NCBI RefSeq assembly: GCF_003584135.1
Contig: NZ_QXFI01000009.1
Coordinates: forward strand, 7,501 to 71,500
Length of the DNA stretch: 64,000 bases
Reading direction: 5' to 3'
Origin: Flagellimonas pelagia
GTDB lineage: Bacteria; Bacteroidota; Bacteroidia; Flavobacteriales; Flavobacteriaceae
Both the position numbers and the translations under genes were made by a program. The notes under the pieces were generated by a model. It made no database searches. It saw nothing but the letters and a program-made list of their open reading frames with translations, and was not told the origin of the DNA. Shown one piece after another: positions 44,446 to 52,986 of the stretch. Numbering within the stretch: the first letter of the stretch is position 1; each line of letters begins with the position of its first letter.

Positions 44446-45444
44446 ATGAAAAAAATCACCAAAGAAGTTTACCTAAAATGGTATGAGGACATGTTGTTCT
44501 GGAGAAAGTTCGAGGACAAATTGGCCGCCGTATATATTCAACAAAAGGTCAGGGGATTTCTCCACCTGTACAATGGCCAAGAAGCCGTTTTGGCGGGTTC
44601 CCTGCATGCCATGGACCTTACCAAGGACCGCATGATCACTGCCTATCGTAACCACGTTCAACCTATCGGTATGGGTGTGGATCCAAAAAGGGTAATGGCA
44701 GAGCTTTACGGGAAGGTGACCGGAACCTCCAAAGGTATGGGAGGCTCCATGCACATTTTCTCCAAGGAACACCGTTTTTATGGTGGCCATGGTATCGTGG
44801 GAGGACAGATTCCTTTGGGTACAGGTTTGGCCTTTGGCGATAAATACTTCAAAAGGGATTCCGTTACCCTTTGTTATATGGGGGATGGCGCAGTAAGGCA
44901 AGGTTCCTTGCACGAATCATTCAACTTGGCCATGTTGTGGCAGTTGCCCGTAGTCTTTATTTGTGAGAACAACGGTTATGCCATGGGAACATCGGTTGCC
45001 CGTACATCACACACCACCGATATTTGGAAATTGGGCTTGGGTTACGAAATGCCTTGTGGCCCAGTTGATGGTATGGATCCAGCGGCCGTAGCCAAAGAAG
45101 TGGACAAGGCCATTGAGCGTGCACGTTCCGGTGGCGGACCAACTTTCTTGGAAATGAAAACGTACCGTTACCGCGGTCACTCCATGTCAGATGCGCAACA
45201 TTACCGAACCAAGGAAGAAGTAGAGGAATACAAGAAAATAGATCCCATCACCCAAGTAAAGGACATTATCTTTGAAAAAGGGTATGCCAGCGAAGATGAG
45301 ATCAAAGAAATTGATAAAAAGGTAAAGGATTTGGTCGACGAGTGCGAGAAATTCGCGGAAGAGTCGGATTTTCCACCTATCGAGCAATTGTACGACGTTG
45401 TTTACGAACAGGAAAACTATCCATTTTTACCACATAAATTATAA
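44446..45444 (+). CDS. pdhA: Pyruvate dehydrogenase E1 alpha subunit
   Basis: A 332-residue thiamine-diphosphate enzyme subunit from the ATG at 44446 (a TTG 15 codons upstream is in frame but has no coding character). It decarboxylates pyruvate together with E1 beta, which is not in this window. Motifs: G-Q-E-A-V (near residue 45), G-H-G-I-V-G-G-Q-I-P, the cofactor motif Y-M-G-D-G-A through C-E-N-N-G-Y-A-M-G-T, and Y-R-Y-R-G-H-S-M-S-D. It is followed after 4 bp by the E2 gene, so the two form an operon. Confidence 0.96.
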   Translation: MKKITKEVYLKWYEDMLFWRKFEDKLAAVYIQQKVRGFLHLYNGQEAVLAGSLHAMDLTKDRMITAYRNHVQPIGMGVDPKRVMAELYGKVTGTSKGMGGSMHIFSKEHRFYGGHGIVGGQIPLGTGLAFGDKYFKRDSVTLCYMGDGAVRQGSLHESFNLAMLWQLPVVFICENNGYAMGTSVARTSHTTDIWKLGLGYEMPCGPVDGMDPAAVAKEVDKAIERARSGGGPTFLEMKTYRYRGHSMSDAQHYRTKEEVEEYKKIDPITQVKDIIFEKGYASEDEIKEIDKKVKDLVDECEKFAEESDFPPIEQLYDVVYEQENYPFLPHKL

Positions 45445-45448
45445 TTAG

Positions 45449-47077
45449 ATGGCAGAAGTAATCACCATGCCTAGATTGAGCGATACCATGGAAGAAGGTA
45501 CCGTGGCAAAATGGCTCAAAAAAGTAGGGGACAAAGTAGAAGAAGGAGATATATTGGCCGAAATCGAGACCGATAAGGCTACCATGGAGTTCGAATCCTT
45601 TCATGAGGGGACGTTGCTTCACATAGGAATTCAGGAAGGGGAAGGTGCTCCGGTGGATTCACTTTTGGCCATTATCGGTAAGGAAGGAGAGGATATTTCT
45701 TCGCTTTTGAATGGTGGGGGAACCCCTGCTAAGGAAGAAGCCAAGGAAACCACGGCTCCCAATGCTGAAGAAAAAGTTGCTGCTCCAAAAGCTGCTGCTT
45801 CCATTCCAGAAGGAGTGGAAATCGTGACCATGCCAAGGCTGAGCGATACCATGGAAGAAGGTACCGTGGCCAGCTGGTTGAAGAAAGTTGGAGATAAAGT
45901 AGAGGAAGGCGATATTTTGGCTGAAATCGAAACCGATAAGGCCACGATGGAGTTTGAATCCTTCTATTCCGGTGTACTTCTATATATAGGAATTAAGGAG
46001 GGTGAAGGCGCTCCAGTGGATTCCCTTTTGGCCATTATTGGACCAGAAGGAACCGATGTGGATGCCGTTTTGAATGCCCAAGCGGGTGGGAATGTTGCGT
46101 CAAGCGCGCCAGCAGAAGAAGCTCCAAAGACCGAAGCACCCAAAGCCGAAACAGCTACGGAAACCGTTACGGTTGCCCAAGATGGTCATCGTATTTTGGC
46201 ATCGCCTTTGGCCAAGAAAATAGCCAGTGATAAAGGCATCAACCTTGCCAATGTAAAAGGCTCAGGTGATCACGGTAGGATCGTGAAAAAGGATGTTGAG
46301 AACTATCAACCTTCTGCAGCATCTGCAACTGCGCCTGCTGCCCAAACCACTGCAGCCGCTGCACCAGTGGCTCCGATGAATTTGCCGGTAGGACAGGAAA
46401 GTGTGGAAGAAGTGAAAAACTCTACCATGCGTAAGGTCATCGCCAAGCGTTTGGGTGAATCCAAGTTTACCGCGCCACATTATTACTTGACCATTGAAGT
46501 GGACATGGACAATGCCAAGGCTTCAAGGGAACAGATCAATAATTTGCCGGACACCAAGGTGTCTTTCAATGATATGGTATTGAAGGCCTGTGCCATGGCC
46601 CTTAAAAAACATCCACAGGTAAATACCTCTTGGAATGGTGATACCACAGTGTACAAACACCATGTGCATATGGGTGTGGCCGTAGCTGTGGAAGATGGAT
46701 TGGTAGTGCCCGTGATCAAATTTGCCGATCAATTGACCCTATCCCAATTGGGAACAGCGGTTAAGGATTTGGCCGGTAGGGCAAGGACTAAGAAAATCAA
46801 ACCGGACGAAATGGAAGGAAGTACCTTTACGGTTTCCAACTTGGGTATGTTCGGTATTTTGGAATTCACTTCCATCATCAACCAACCCAATTCGGCCATT
46901 TTATCCGTGGGGGCCATTGTGGAAAAACCCGTGGTTAAAAATGGACAGATTGTTGTCGGGAATACCATGACGGTTACTTTGGCCTGCGATCATAGAACAG
47001 TGGACGGCGCTACGGGGGCCCAGTTCCTTCAAACCTTGAGGGCTTATCTGGAGAACCCAGTAACCATGTTGGCTTAA
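45449..47077 (+). CDS. pdhC: Pyruvate dehydrogenase E2, dihydrolipoamide acetyltransferase
   Basis: A 542-residue protein with two lipoyl domains (about 2-78 and 124-200, lipoylated Lys at K43 and K164 in E-T-D-K-A-T-M), Ala/Pro/Glu-rich linkers, an E1/E3-binding domain (I-L-A-S-P-L-A-K-K-I-A through G-R-I-V-K-K-D-V), and the catalytic acetyltransferase domain with A-C-D-H-R-T-V-D-G. The two lipoyl domains are almost identical in DNA over the first 40 bases, so the duplication is recent or kept by conversion. It transfers acetyl groups to CoA. It forms an operon with pdhA. Confidence 0.96.
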   Translation: MAEVITMPRLSDTMEEGTVAKWLKKVGDKVEEGDILAEIETDKATMEFESFHEGTLLHIGIQEGEGAPVDSLLAIIGKEGEDISSLLNGGGTPAKEEAKETTAPNAEEKVAAPKAAASIPEGVEIVTMPRLSDTMEEGTVASWLKKVGDKVEEGDILAEIETDKATMEFESFYSGVLLYIGIKEGEGAPVDSLLAIIGPEGTDVDAVLNAQAGGNVASSAPAEEAPKTEAPKAETATETVTVAQDGHRILASPLAKKIASDKGINLANVKGSGDHGRIVKKDVENYQPSAASATAPAAQTTAAAAPVAPMNLPVGQESVEEVKNSTMRKVIAKRLGESKFTAPHYYLTIEVDMDNAKASREQINNLPDTKVSFNDMVLKACAMALKKHPQVNTSWNGDTTVYKHHVHMGVAVAVEDGLVVPVIKFADQLTLSQLGTAVKDLAGRARTKKIKPDEMEGSTFTVSNLGMFGILEFTSIINQPNSAILSVGAIVEKPVVKNGQIVVGNTMTVTLACDHRTVDGATGAQFLQTLRAYLENPVTMLA

Positions 47078-47086
47078 TTTTAAGTG

Positions 47087-47129
47087 CCCTGAGCGTAGTC
47101 GAGGTGTCACCCTGAGCGTAGTCGAAGGG
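47087..47129. repeat. Tandem intergenic repeat CCCTGAGCGTAGTCGA
   Basis: Two copies of CCCTGAGCGTAGTCGA(A)GG at 47087-47104 and 47110-47129, 23 bp apart, just after the pdhC stop. The word is of a type commonly scattered between genes in Flavobacteriia. It is not part of a gene and not a terminator. Confidence 0.6.
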
Positions 47130-47147
47130 AACAATATCATATGAGTG

Positions 47148-47177
47148 AAAGCATCCTTTTTAAGGATGCTTTTTTTA
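47148..47177 (+). terminator. Rho-independent terminator after pdhC
   Basis: Stem AAAGCATCCTT (47148-47158), loop TTT, AAGGATGCTTT (47162-47172), then T to 47177. It separates the pdh operon from the M28 peptidase. Confidence 0.82.
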
Positions 47178-47205
47178 TCTTTAAAAAATTCAAAAAACGA
47201 AAAGC

Positions 47206-48183
47206 ATGAAAACCTTATTCTATGCTCTTGTAACCCTTTTGGCCATGGACTGCGGCTCATCCCAGAATATGGCGAGTCCAGCTGTGGAACCCATAACCGT
47301 CAAGGATTCCAAAGATGCCTTTACGGATGCAGAGCGCATTGGTGATATGATGAACTATTTAGCATCCAATGATATGAAAGGGAGGGATGCTGGTACCGAG
47401 GGTATAGAATTGGCTGCGACGTATATTGAGAACTACCTAAAATCCTATGGGGTAAAGCCCTATTTCCAAACCTATCGGGACACATTGTCCAATTTTACCA
47501 AGCCAGCCTATAACATCGTGGGTATTGTGGAAGGGAATGACCCCAGTCTTAAAAATGAATTTATCGTGATCGGGGCCCATTACGACCACATCGGTATCAT
47601 AAAAATGGAGAACGGGGATGCGATTGCCAATGGTGCCAACGACAATGCCTCGGGTACCACAACCGTGCTTGAGTTTGCTAGATACTTTGGAACCCACAAG
47701 ACCAACAAGCGTAGTTTGATCTTTGCACTCTTCAGTGCTGAGGAAAAAGGGCTGTTGGGATCCAAGCATTTGGCCAAAGAATTGAAGGAGCAAGGTTTGA
47801 ACTTGTATACCATGCTCAATTTTGAGATGACTGGAGTTCCCATGAAGGATAAGGAATATTTGATGTACCTCACGGGCTATGAAATGTCGAATCTGGCAGA
47901 AGTGAGCAATGCCTATGCCAAGGAGAAGTTGGTAGGTTTTTTGCCGACGGCCAAGGAATACAGTCTGTTTAAACGTTCGGACAATTATGCGTTCCATTTG
48001 GAGCTTGGGGTGCCATCCCACACCTTCAGCACGTTCGATTTTACCAATTTTAATGACTATCACAAAGTTGGGGATGAAGCGGATAAGATGGATTTTGAAC
48101 ATATGGCCCATTTGGTGAACAAGACCATTCCCGTGTTGGAAGGGATTGCCAATGCACCGACCCAGGAAATCAAAAATAAGTAA
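47206..48183 (+). CDS. M28 family metallopeptidase (lipoprotein)
   Basis: A 325-residue peptidase with a lipobox-like signal (L-L-A-M-D-C, Cys16). The M28 di-zinc core is complete: G-A-H-Y-D-H-I-G (His), G-A-N-D-N-A-S-G-T (bridging Asp), S-A-E-E-K-G-L-L-G-S (catalytic Glu and ligand Glu), N-F-E-M-T-G (a Glu where many families have Asp) and S-H-T-F-S-T-F-D with a final D-Y-H-K. Members are aminopeptidases or glutaminyl cyclases. It probably trims peptides at the periplasmic face. Monocistronic. Confidence 0.9.
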   Translation: MKTLFYALVTLLAMDCGSSQNMASPAVEPITVKDSKDAFTDAERIGDMMNYLASNDMKGRDAGTEGIELAATYIENYLKSYGVKPYFQTYRDTLSNFTKPAYNIVGIVEGNDPSLKNEFIVIGAHYDHIGIIKMENGDAIANGANDNASGTTTVLEFARYFGTHKTNKRSLIFALFSAEEKGLLGSKHLAKELKEQGLNLYTMLNFEMTGVPMKDKEYLMYLTGYEMSNLAEVSNAYAKEKLVGFLPTAKEYSLFKRSDNYAFHLELGVPSHTFSTFDFTNFNDYHKVGDEADKMDFEHMAHLVNKTIPVLEGIANAPTQEIKNK

Positions 48184-48216
48184 GTGTCCTCATGAAGGGA
48201 TGGAAGGTAAGGTTTA

Positions 48217-48246
48217 TGGATTCCCGTTTTCACGGGAATGACAAAT
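48217..48246. repeat. Short hairpin intergenic repeat
   Basis: ATTCCCGT-TTTC-ACGGGAAT (48220-48239), a perfect 8-bp hairpin followed by GACAAA, without a T run. The element at 57067 also ends in AAATGACAAA. It sits just before the SDR start. Confidence 0.5.
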
Positions 48247-48250
48247 TATA

Positions 48251-48934
48251 ATGATAATGGCAAATATTATAATCACAGGGACAAGTAGGGGTATTGGTTT
48301 TGAATTGGTGAAACTCTTTGCCCAAGAAGGGCATCAGGTTTTGGCCCTTTCAAGAAATTCCAAACCTGTCGAAAGCTTACACCTTTCCAATGTCCATACC
48401 TTTCCTTTCGATTTGGGAAACCCGACCGATTTTCAAAAATTAAAGGACTTTCTTGGGAGATGGCATGTGGTGGATGTGCTGATCAATAATGCAGGCAAAT
48501 TGGTGAACAAACCGTTTCAGGATATTTCAGCAGAGGAATTTGAAGAGGTTTACAAAGTAAATGTGTTCGGTGTGGCGGAGATGACCAAGGCCGTACTTCC
48601 CCAAATGGGTAAAACCGGACATGTGGTCACCATCAGTTCCATGGGAGGTGTGCAGGGGAGCGTCAAGTTTCCTGGCCTGTCTGCCTATAGTTCCAGTAAA
48701 GGGGCCGTGATCACGTTGACCGAACTTTGGGCGGAGGAATTCAAGGAAACGGGTCCTAGTTTTAATGTGTTGGCCTTGGGGGCTGTACAGACCGAAATGC
48801 TGCAAGAGGCTTTTCCGGGATACCAAGCTCCCGTGACCGCCCTTGAAATGGCTGCATATATTAAAGACTTCGCCTTGACGGGACAAAAACTCTATAATGG
48901 CAAGTTGTTGCAGGTAAGTAATAGTACGCCATAA
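48251..48934 (+). CDS. Short-chain dehydrogenase/reductase
   Basis: A 227-residue SDR. Cofactor motif T-G-T-S-R-G-I-G near residue 12, N-N-A-G near residue 80, catalytic S (I-S-S-M-G) and Y-S-S-S-K. The start may be 48251 or 48257. SDRs of this size are NAD(P)-dependent oxidoreductases; substrate unknown. The final third is short compared with the typical 250 residues. The SprT-like gene follows after 47 bp, possibly in the same transcript. Confidence 0.9.
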   Translation: MIMANIIITGTSRGIGFELVKLFAQEGHQVLALSRNSKPVESLHLSNVHTFPFDLGNPTDFQKLKDFLGRWHVVDVLINNAGKLVNKPFQDISAEEFEEVYKVNVFGVAEMTKAVLPQMGKTGHVVTISSMGGVQGSVKFPGLSAYSSSKGAVITLTELWAEEFKETGPSFNVLALGAVQTEMLQEAFPGYQAPVTALEMAAYIKDFALTGQKLYNGKLLQVSNSTP

Positions 48935-48981
48935 CACTTGTATTTAATAAAGTTGTCCACGAAACAATTACCTTTGTTCCA

Positions 48982-49605
48982 GTGAACAATACCCTTCAAA
49001 AATATTTACCGGATAGGGCAGTGGAACCCTGTTTTGAGTTGATCAAAACATATAGTGTTCATCTAAAAATTGTGAACCATAGGGTTACCCGACATGGGGA
49101 TTACAGAAGAATGCCCGATGGATTGCATTTGATCACGGTAAATGCATCCCTTAACAAATACCGATTTTTAATTACACTCGTCCACGAGATAGCACATTTG
49201 GTGGCTTTTGAGAGGTATGGCCGTCGAATAAAACCCCATGGAGAGGAATGGAAGCGTACCTTTCAACATTTAATGGTGCCTTTTATCAGACCCGAAGTAT
49301 TCCCTACACAATTATTGCCTATCATTGCGTCCCATTTCAAGAACCCGAAGGCCAGTAGCAGTACGGATGCCAGATTGTCCATCGCGCTGAAGGCTTTTGA
49401 TGCAGAGGAAAGAAAGAATAGTTATGTATACGAATTGCCCCAGGGCAGTATTTTTAGGTTGTACAATGGCAGGTTGTTCAAGAAAGGAAACAAAAAGATA
49501 AAACGTTACGAATGCGTGGAATTGTCCACGGGCAGAATGTATCTGTTTCAACCCAACGCAGAGGTGGAGTTGGTCCATGATAAGCCCATGGAGCCACCAT
49601 TTTAA
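48982..49605 (+). CDS. SprT-like zinc metalloprotein
   Basis: A 207-residue cytoplasmic protein that begins with GTG. The SprT domain has H-E-I-A-H in L-V-H-E-I-A-H-L-V-A-F (zinc ligands and catalytic Glu), with a further His at K-P-H-G-E-E-W. The C-terminal half ends with F-R-L-Y-N-G-R-L-F-K-K-G and a Lys-rich segment, but lacks the Cys4 zinc ribbon of E. coli SprT. SprT-like proteins may act on DNA-protein crosslinks. The next gene starts 14 bp downstream. Confidence 0.85.
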   Translation: MNNTLQKYLPDRAVEPCFELIKTYSVHLKIVNHRVTRHGDYRRMPDGLHLITVNASLNKYRFLITLVHEIAHLVAFERYGRRIKPHGEEWKRTFQHLMVPFIRPEVFPTQLLPIIASHFKNPKASSSTDARLSIALKAFDAEERKNSYVYELPQGSIFRLYNGRLFKKGNKKIKRYECVELSTGRMYLFQPNAEVELVHDKPMEPPF

Positions 49606-49619
49606 AACAAACAATACAG

Positions 49620-50699
49620 ATGAACAAGAATTATTACGCAGTTTTGATGGCCGGAGGGGTAGGTTCCCGATTTTGGCCCGTAAGCACAACAGCAAACCCC
49701 AAACAGTTCCATGACATGTTGGGAACCGGGAAAACCTTGATTCAAAAAACCTTTGATCGATTGAATCGTTTTATTCCCACCGAGAATATTTTGATTTTGA
49801 CCAATGAGCGATATAATGATTTGGTTCTGGAGCAATTACCAAAGGTAAAACAAGAACAGGTCGTATTGGAACCTGCCATGCGCAACACGGCGCCTTGTAT
49901 TCTGTATGCCTCCTTGAAAATTCAAAAAATGAACCCCAATGCGGTGATGATCGTGGCACCCAGTGATCATTGGATCGAGGATGAGGCCGCTTTTGAAAAG
50001 GACGTTATCGCTTGTTTTGATAAGTGCGAAAAGGAAAACGTACTGTGTACCTTGGGAATCCAGCCCACTTTCCCCAATACCGGTTTCGGTTATATCGAAT
50101 TTGAAAAAGGAAGTGACGCAAAACTAAAGAAGGTGTCACAATTCAGGGAAAAACCGGATTATGAAACGGCAAAAGAGTTTTTGGCCCAAGGTAATTTTCT
50201 ATGGAATGCAGGCATCTTTATGTGGAGTGTAGAAACCATTGTGGGAGCCTTTAAAGCCTATCAACCGAGTCAATATGAACTGTTCGGTGGTGGGATTTCG
50301 TGTTACAACACCATGGAAGAAACGGCGTTCATTAAGGAAAACTACGCCAAGGCCGATAACATATCCATAGATTATGCTATCTTGGAACAATCCAAATCCA
50401 TCTATACCTTACCTGCTACCTTTGACTGGAACGATCTTGGAACCTGGGGTGCCTTGTATGATAAATTGGACAAGGATCCTTCCGATAACGCCGTGGTCAA
50501 TGCCCAGGTGGTACTTGAAAATGCAAAAGGCAATATGATCAGGTCCCCAAAAGGTAAAATTGTAGTGGTAGACGGATTGGAAGACTACATTATCGTCGAT
50601 AAGGAAGATGTGCTGTTAATCTATCCAAAATCAAAACAACAGGATATTAAAAAAGTACTGGGAGTGGTAAAAGAAAAATTTGGAGAGCAGTTTGCGTAA
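49620..50699 (+). CDS. manC: Mannose-1-phosphate guanylyltransferase
   Basis: A 359-residue nucleotidyltransferase that makes GDP-mannose from GTP and mannose-1-phosphate, for exopolysaccharide or O-antigen sugars. Motifs: the N-terminal pyrophosphorylase loop L-M-A-G-G-V-G-S-R-F-W-P, N-P-K-Q-F, E-P-A-M-R-N-T-A-P, A-P-S-D-H-W-I, G-F-G-Y-I-E-F and F-R-E-K-P. It lacks the C-terminal isomerase domain of bifunctional ManC. It is co-oriented and closely spaced with the SprT-like gene before and DUF389 gene after (3 bp). Confidence 0.94.
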   Translation: MNKNYYAVLMAGGVGSRFWPVSTTANPKQFHDMLGTGKTLIQKTFDRLNRFIPTENILILTNERYNDLVLEQLPKVKQEQVVLEPAMRNTAPCILYASLKIQKMNPNAVMIVAPSDHWIEDEAAFEKDVIACFDKCEKENVLCTLGIQPTFPNTGFGYIEFEKGSDAKLKKVSQFREKPDYETAKEFLAQGNFLWNAGIFMWSVETIVGAFKAYQPSQYELFGGGISCYNTMEETAFIKENYAKADNISIDYAILEQSKSIYTLPATFDWNDLGTWGALYDKLDKDPSDNAVVNAQVVLENAKGNMIRSPKGKIVVVDGLEDYIIVDKEDVLLIYPKSKQQDIKKVLGVVKEKFGEQFA

Positions 50700-50702
50700 T
50701 AT

Positions 50703-52157
50703 ATGAGCGAGGAACAACTACAAGGGGCTGCCATGCCTGATCAAGACAGTGGCGACGAGGTAAAGAAGGATTTTAAGGGACTTTTGGGAAGTATAAGGAA
50801 GTTTCTTTCCGAACTTTTGGAAATACGTTCCAATACCGATGCCGTGGCCACCAAAGAGTCCATTATTGCAGACATCCCGTTTAAGGGTCACACCTCATGG
50901 ATCCTTATCTGTTCCATTTTCATTGCCTCTATCGGTCTCAATGCGAACTCAACCGCAGTGGTTATCGGAGCCATGTTGATTTCACCCTTAATGGGTCCTA
51001 TTTTGGGCATGGGGCTGTCTTTGGCCATCAACGATATTGATACCTTGAGAAGATCGCTCAAGAATTTCGGTGTTATGGTCGTTTTGAGTGTGATCACCGC
51101 TTTTTTGTTCTTTTATCTTTTCCCGTTAAAGGATGATTCCTCAGAATTATTGGCACGGACCAAACCTGATATCCGCGATGTACTTATCGCATTTTTTGGC
51201 GGGTTGGCATTGGTTATTGCGCGAGCAAAAAAGGGAACCATTGCCAGTGTTATCTTTGGGGTGGCCATTGCCACGGCATTGATGCCACCACTCTGTACCG
51301 TCGGTTTTGGACTGGCCATTGGAAAACCTTGGTATGCGGCAGGGGCCATGTACCTGTTCACCATCAACACCATATTTATTGGGCTGGCCACATTTTTGGT
51401 AATCAAGTTCTTGCGTTTTCCCATGGTGCGTTATGCCAACTCGCACAGAAGAAGATTGATCGCCCGGATTGCTTCCATCACCGGTATTTTGGTGATGATA
51501 CCAGCAGGATTTACCTTTTATAAGGTGTTTCAGGAATCACTCTTCAATAAACAGGCCCAGGAATTTTTAAAGGAAACCATAGAGATGTACCAATTTAATG
51601 GTGCGGGTAGGTATGTGGACAACCTGACCAAGATTGAATATAATGATGGTAAGACACCATTGATCGAGCTGGTATGTATGGGGGATGAACTGATTCCAGA
51701 AAACGTGGTGAACACATGGAGGACCCAGAAAAATCAATATTCCCGATTGAAGGATGCCGATCTGCATATCATTCAGGGTGGTAAGGATGATTCGGAAGAA
51801 AAGTTCAATTATGTGAGCGAGCTTTATGAAAAGAACAAGGCCGAATTGCTCAACAAGGATGAACAGATCAAGATGCTGAAGGAGGAAGTGTCCCATCTAT
51901 CAAAAAATGCCGAAAAGCAGATTCCGTTTAAGGAAATCAGTGCCGAGGCCAGGGCCAATTATGAAAATTTGGCCGAGATGGGATTTTCGTATCAAATCAG
52001 CACAGATTTTAAGAAACTGGACACGGTTCCTGTTTTCAGTATCAAATGGAAAGATGGAATACGTTCCCCCCAAAAGGAGGCCGATGCCAAAAAAATGTTG
52101 GCCTGGTTAAAGTTGAGGCTTCAGGATTCCACCCTAGTGGTTAAAGAAGTAGAGTGA
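50703..52157 (+). CDS. DUF389 membrane protein
   Basis: A 484-residue inner-membrane protein. The DUF389 core is at residues 50-265: I-A-S-I-G-L-N-A-N-S-T-A-V-V-I-G-A-M-L-I-S-P-L-M-G-P-I, then spans with G-L-A-L-V-I-A-R-A and F-G-V-A-I-A-T-A-L-M-P-P-L-C. After about residue 280 comes a soluble C-terminal part with a coiled coil (L-Y-E-K-N-K-A-E-L-L-N-K-D). DUF389 (TIGR00341 type) has no established function; a transport role is likely. It begins 3 bp after manC. Confidence 0.88.
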   Translation: MSEEQLQGAAMPDQDSGDEVKKDFKGLLGSIRKFLSELLEIRSNTDAVATKESIIADIPFKGHTSWILICSIFIASIGLNANSTAVVIGAMLISPLMGPILGMGLSLAINDIDTLRRSLKNFGVMVVLSVITAFLFFYLFPLKDDSSELLARTKPDIRDVLIAFFGGLALVIARAKKGTIASVIFGVAIATALMPPLCTVGFGLAIGKPWYAAGAMYLFTINTIFIGLATFLVIKFLRFPMVRYANSHRRRLIARIASITGILVMIPAGFTFYKVFQESLFNKQAQEFLKETIEMYQFNGAGRYVDNLTKIEYNDGKTPLIELVCMGDELIPENVVNTWRTQKNQYSRLKDADLHIIQGGKDDSEEKFNYVSELYEKNKAELLNKDEQIKMLKEEVSHLSKNAEKQIPFKEISAEARANYENLAEMGFSYQISTDFKKLDTVPVFSIKWKDGIRSPQKEADAKKMLAWLKLRLQDSTLVVKEVE

Positions 52158-52175
52158 TTTTGAAGTTGTCAGAAG

Positions 52176-52203
52176 TCTGAAATCTGAACTCTGATGTCTG
52201 AAG
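52176..52203. repeat. Tandem heptamer repeat TCTGAAN x4
   Basis: TCTGA at 52176, 52183, 52190 and 52197 with a strict 7-bp period (TCTGAAA, TCTGAAC, TCTGATG, TCTGAAG), between the convergent DUF389 and ABC-transporter genes. No coding or terminator role is evident. Confidence 0.6.
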
Positions 52204-52218
52204 AAGCCTACAAGTTGC

Positions 52219-52986
52219 TTAGTTACGCTCCTCAATATACATTTGGCGTACTTTTTTGAAAAGTTCCGAGGAGTAAACAAAATCCGTTACGGCCTGATTG
52301 TCCGTTTTAAAGATTTCCTTATTGGTCCCTTCCCATTCCTTAAAACCATTTTTCAAAAAAATAATCTTTTCCCCGATTTCCATCACCGAGTTCATATCGT
52401 GTGTATTGATCACAGTGGTAATGTCGTATTCCTGTGTAATCTCGTGGATGAGGTTATCGATCAAGATGGCCGTCTTGGGGTCAAGTCCAGAGTTGGGCTC
52501 ATCGCAGAAAAGGTATTTGGGGTTCATCACAATGGCACGTGCAATGGCGACCCGTTTTTGCATTCCGCCGGAGATTTCTGCTGGAAATTTTTTATGGGCA
52601 TCGATCAGGTTCACCCGTTTCAATACAAAATCCACACGATCCTGCATTTCGGATTTGGATTGGTTGGTGAACATGTCCAGAGGGAACATCACATTGCCTT
52701 CCACCGTCATGGAATCAAAAAGTGCACTGCCCTGAAAGACCATGCCCATTTCCTGTCTTAGGTTTCGGCGCTCCTTTATTGAAAGCTCGGAATAATATTG
52801 CCCATTGTAACAGATCTGGCCTTCATCCGGCTCGAATAATCCCAAAAGGCATTTTAAAAAGACTGTTTTTCCGGAACCACTCTGGCCAATAATCAGATTG
52901 GTCTTTCCTTTTTCAAAAGCGGTAGAAATACCCTTGAGCACATGGTGCTCCCCAAATGATTTATGTACGTTCTCTACTTCGATCAT
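52219..52986 (-). CDS. ABC transporter ATP-binding protein, MlaF-like
   Basis: A 255-residue ATPase with Walker A G-Q-S-G-S-G-K-T, signature I-S-G-G-M-Q-K-R, Walker B Y-L-F-C-D-E-P, D-loop S-G-L-D and the H-loop I-N-T-H-D. The order and the Met-Gln-Lys signature are those of MlaF/Ttg2A, which drive phospholipid transport between the membranes. Its start overlaps the permease stop by one base, so the pair is co-translated. No MCE (MlaD) gene is nearby. Confidence 0.93.
   Translation of the reverse strand: MIEVENVHKSFGEHHVLKGISTAFEKGKTNLIIGQSGSGKTVFLKCLLGLFEPDEGQICYNGQYYSELSIKERRNLRQEMGMVFQGSALFDSMTVEGNVMFPLDMFTNQSKSEMQDRVDFVLKRVNLIDAHKKFPAEISGGMQKRVAIARAIVMNPKYLFCDEPNSGLDPKTAILIDNLIHEITQEYDITTVINTHDMNSVMEIGEKIIFLKNGFKEWEGTNKEIFKTDNQAVTDFVYSSELFKKVRQMYIEERN

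Noticed and set aside
45460-45960. Nearly identical DNA blocks 45471 and 45831
   Set aside because: These are the two tandem lipoyl domains of the E2 protein, a normal feature of the family.
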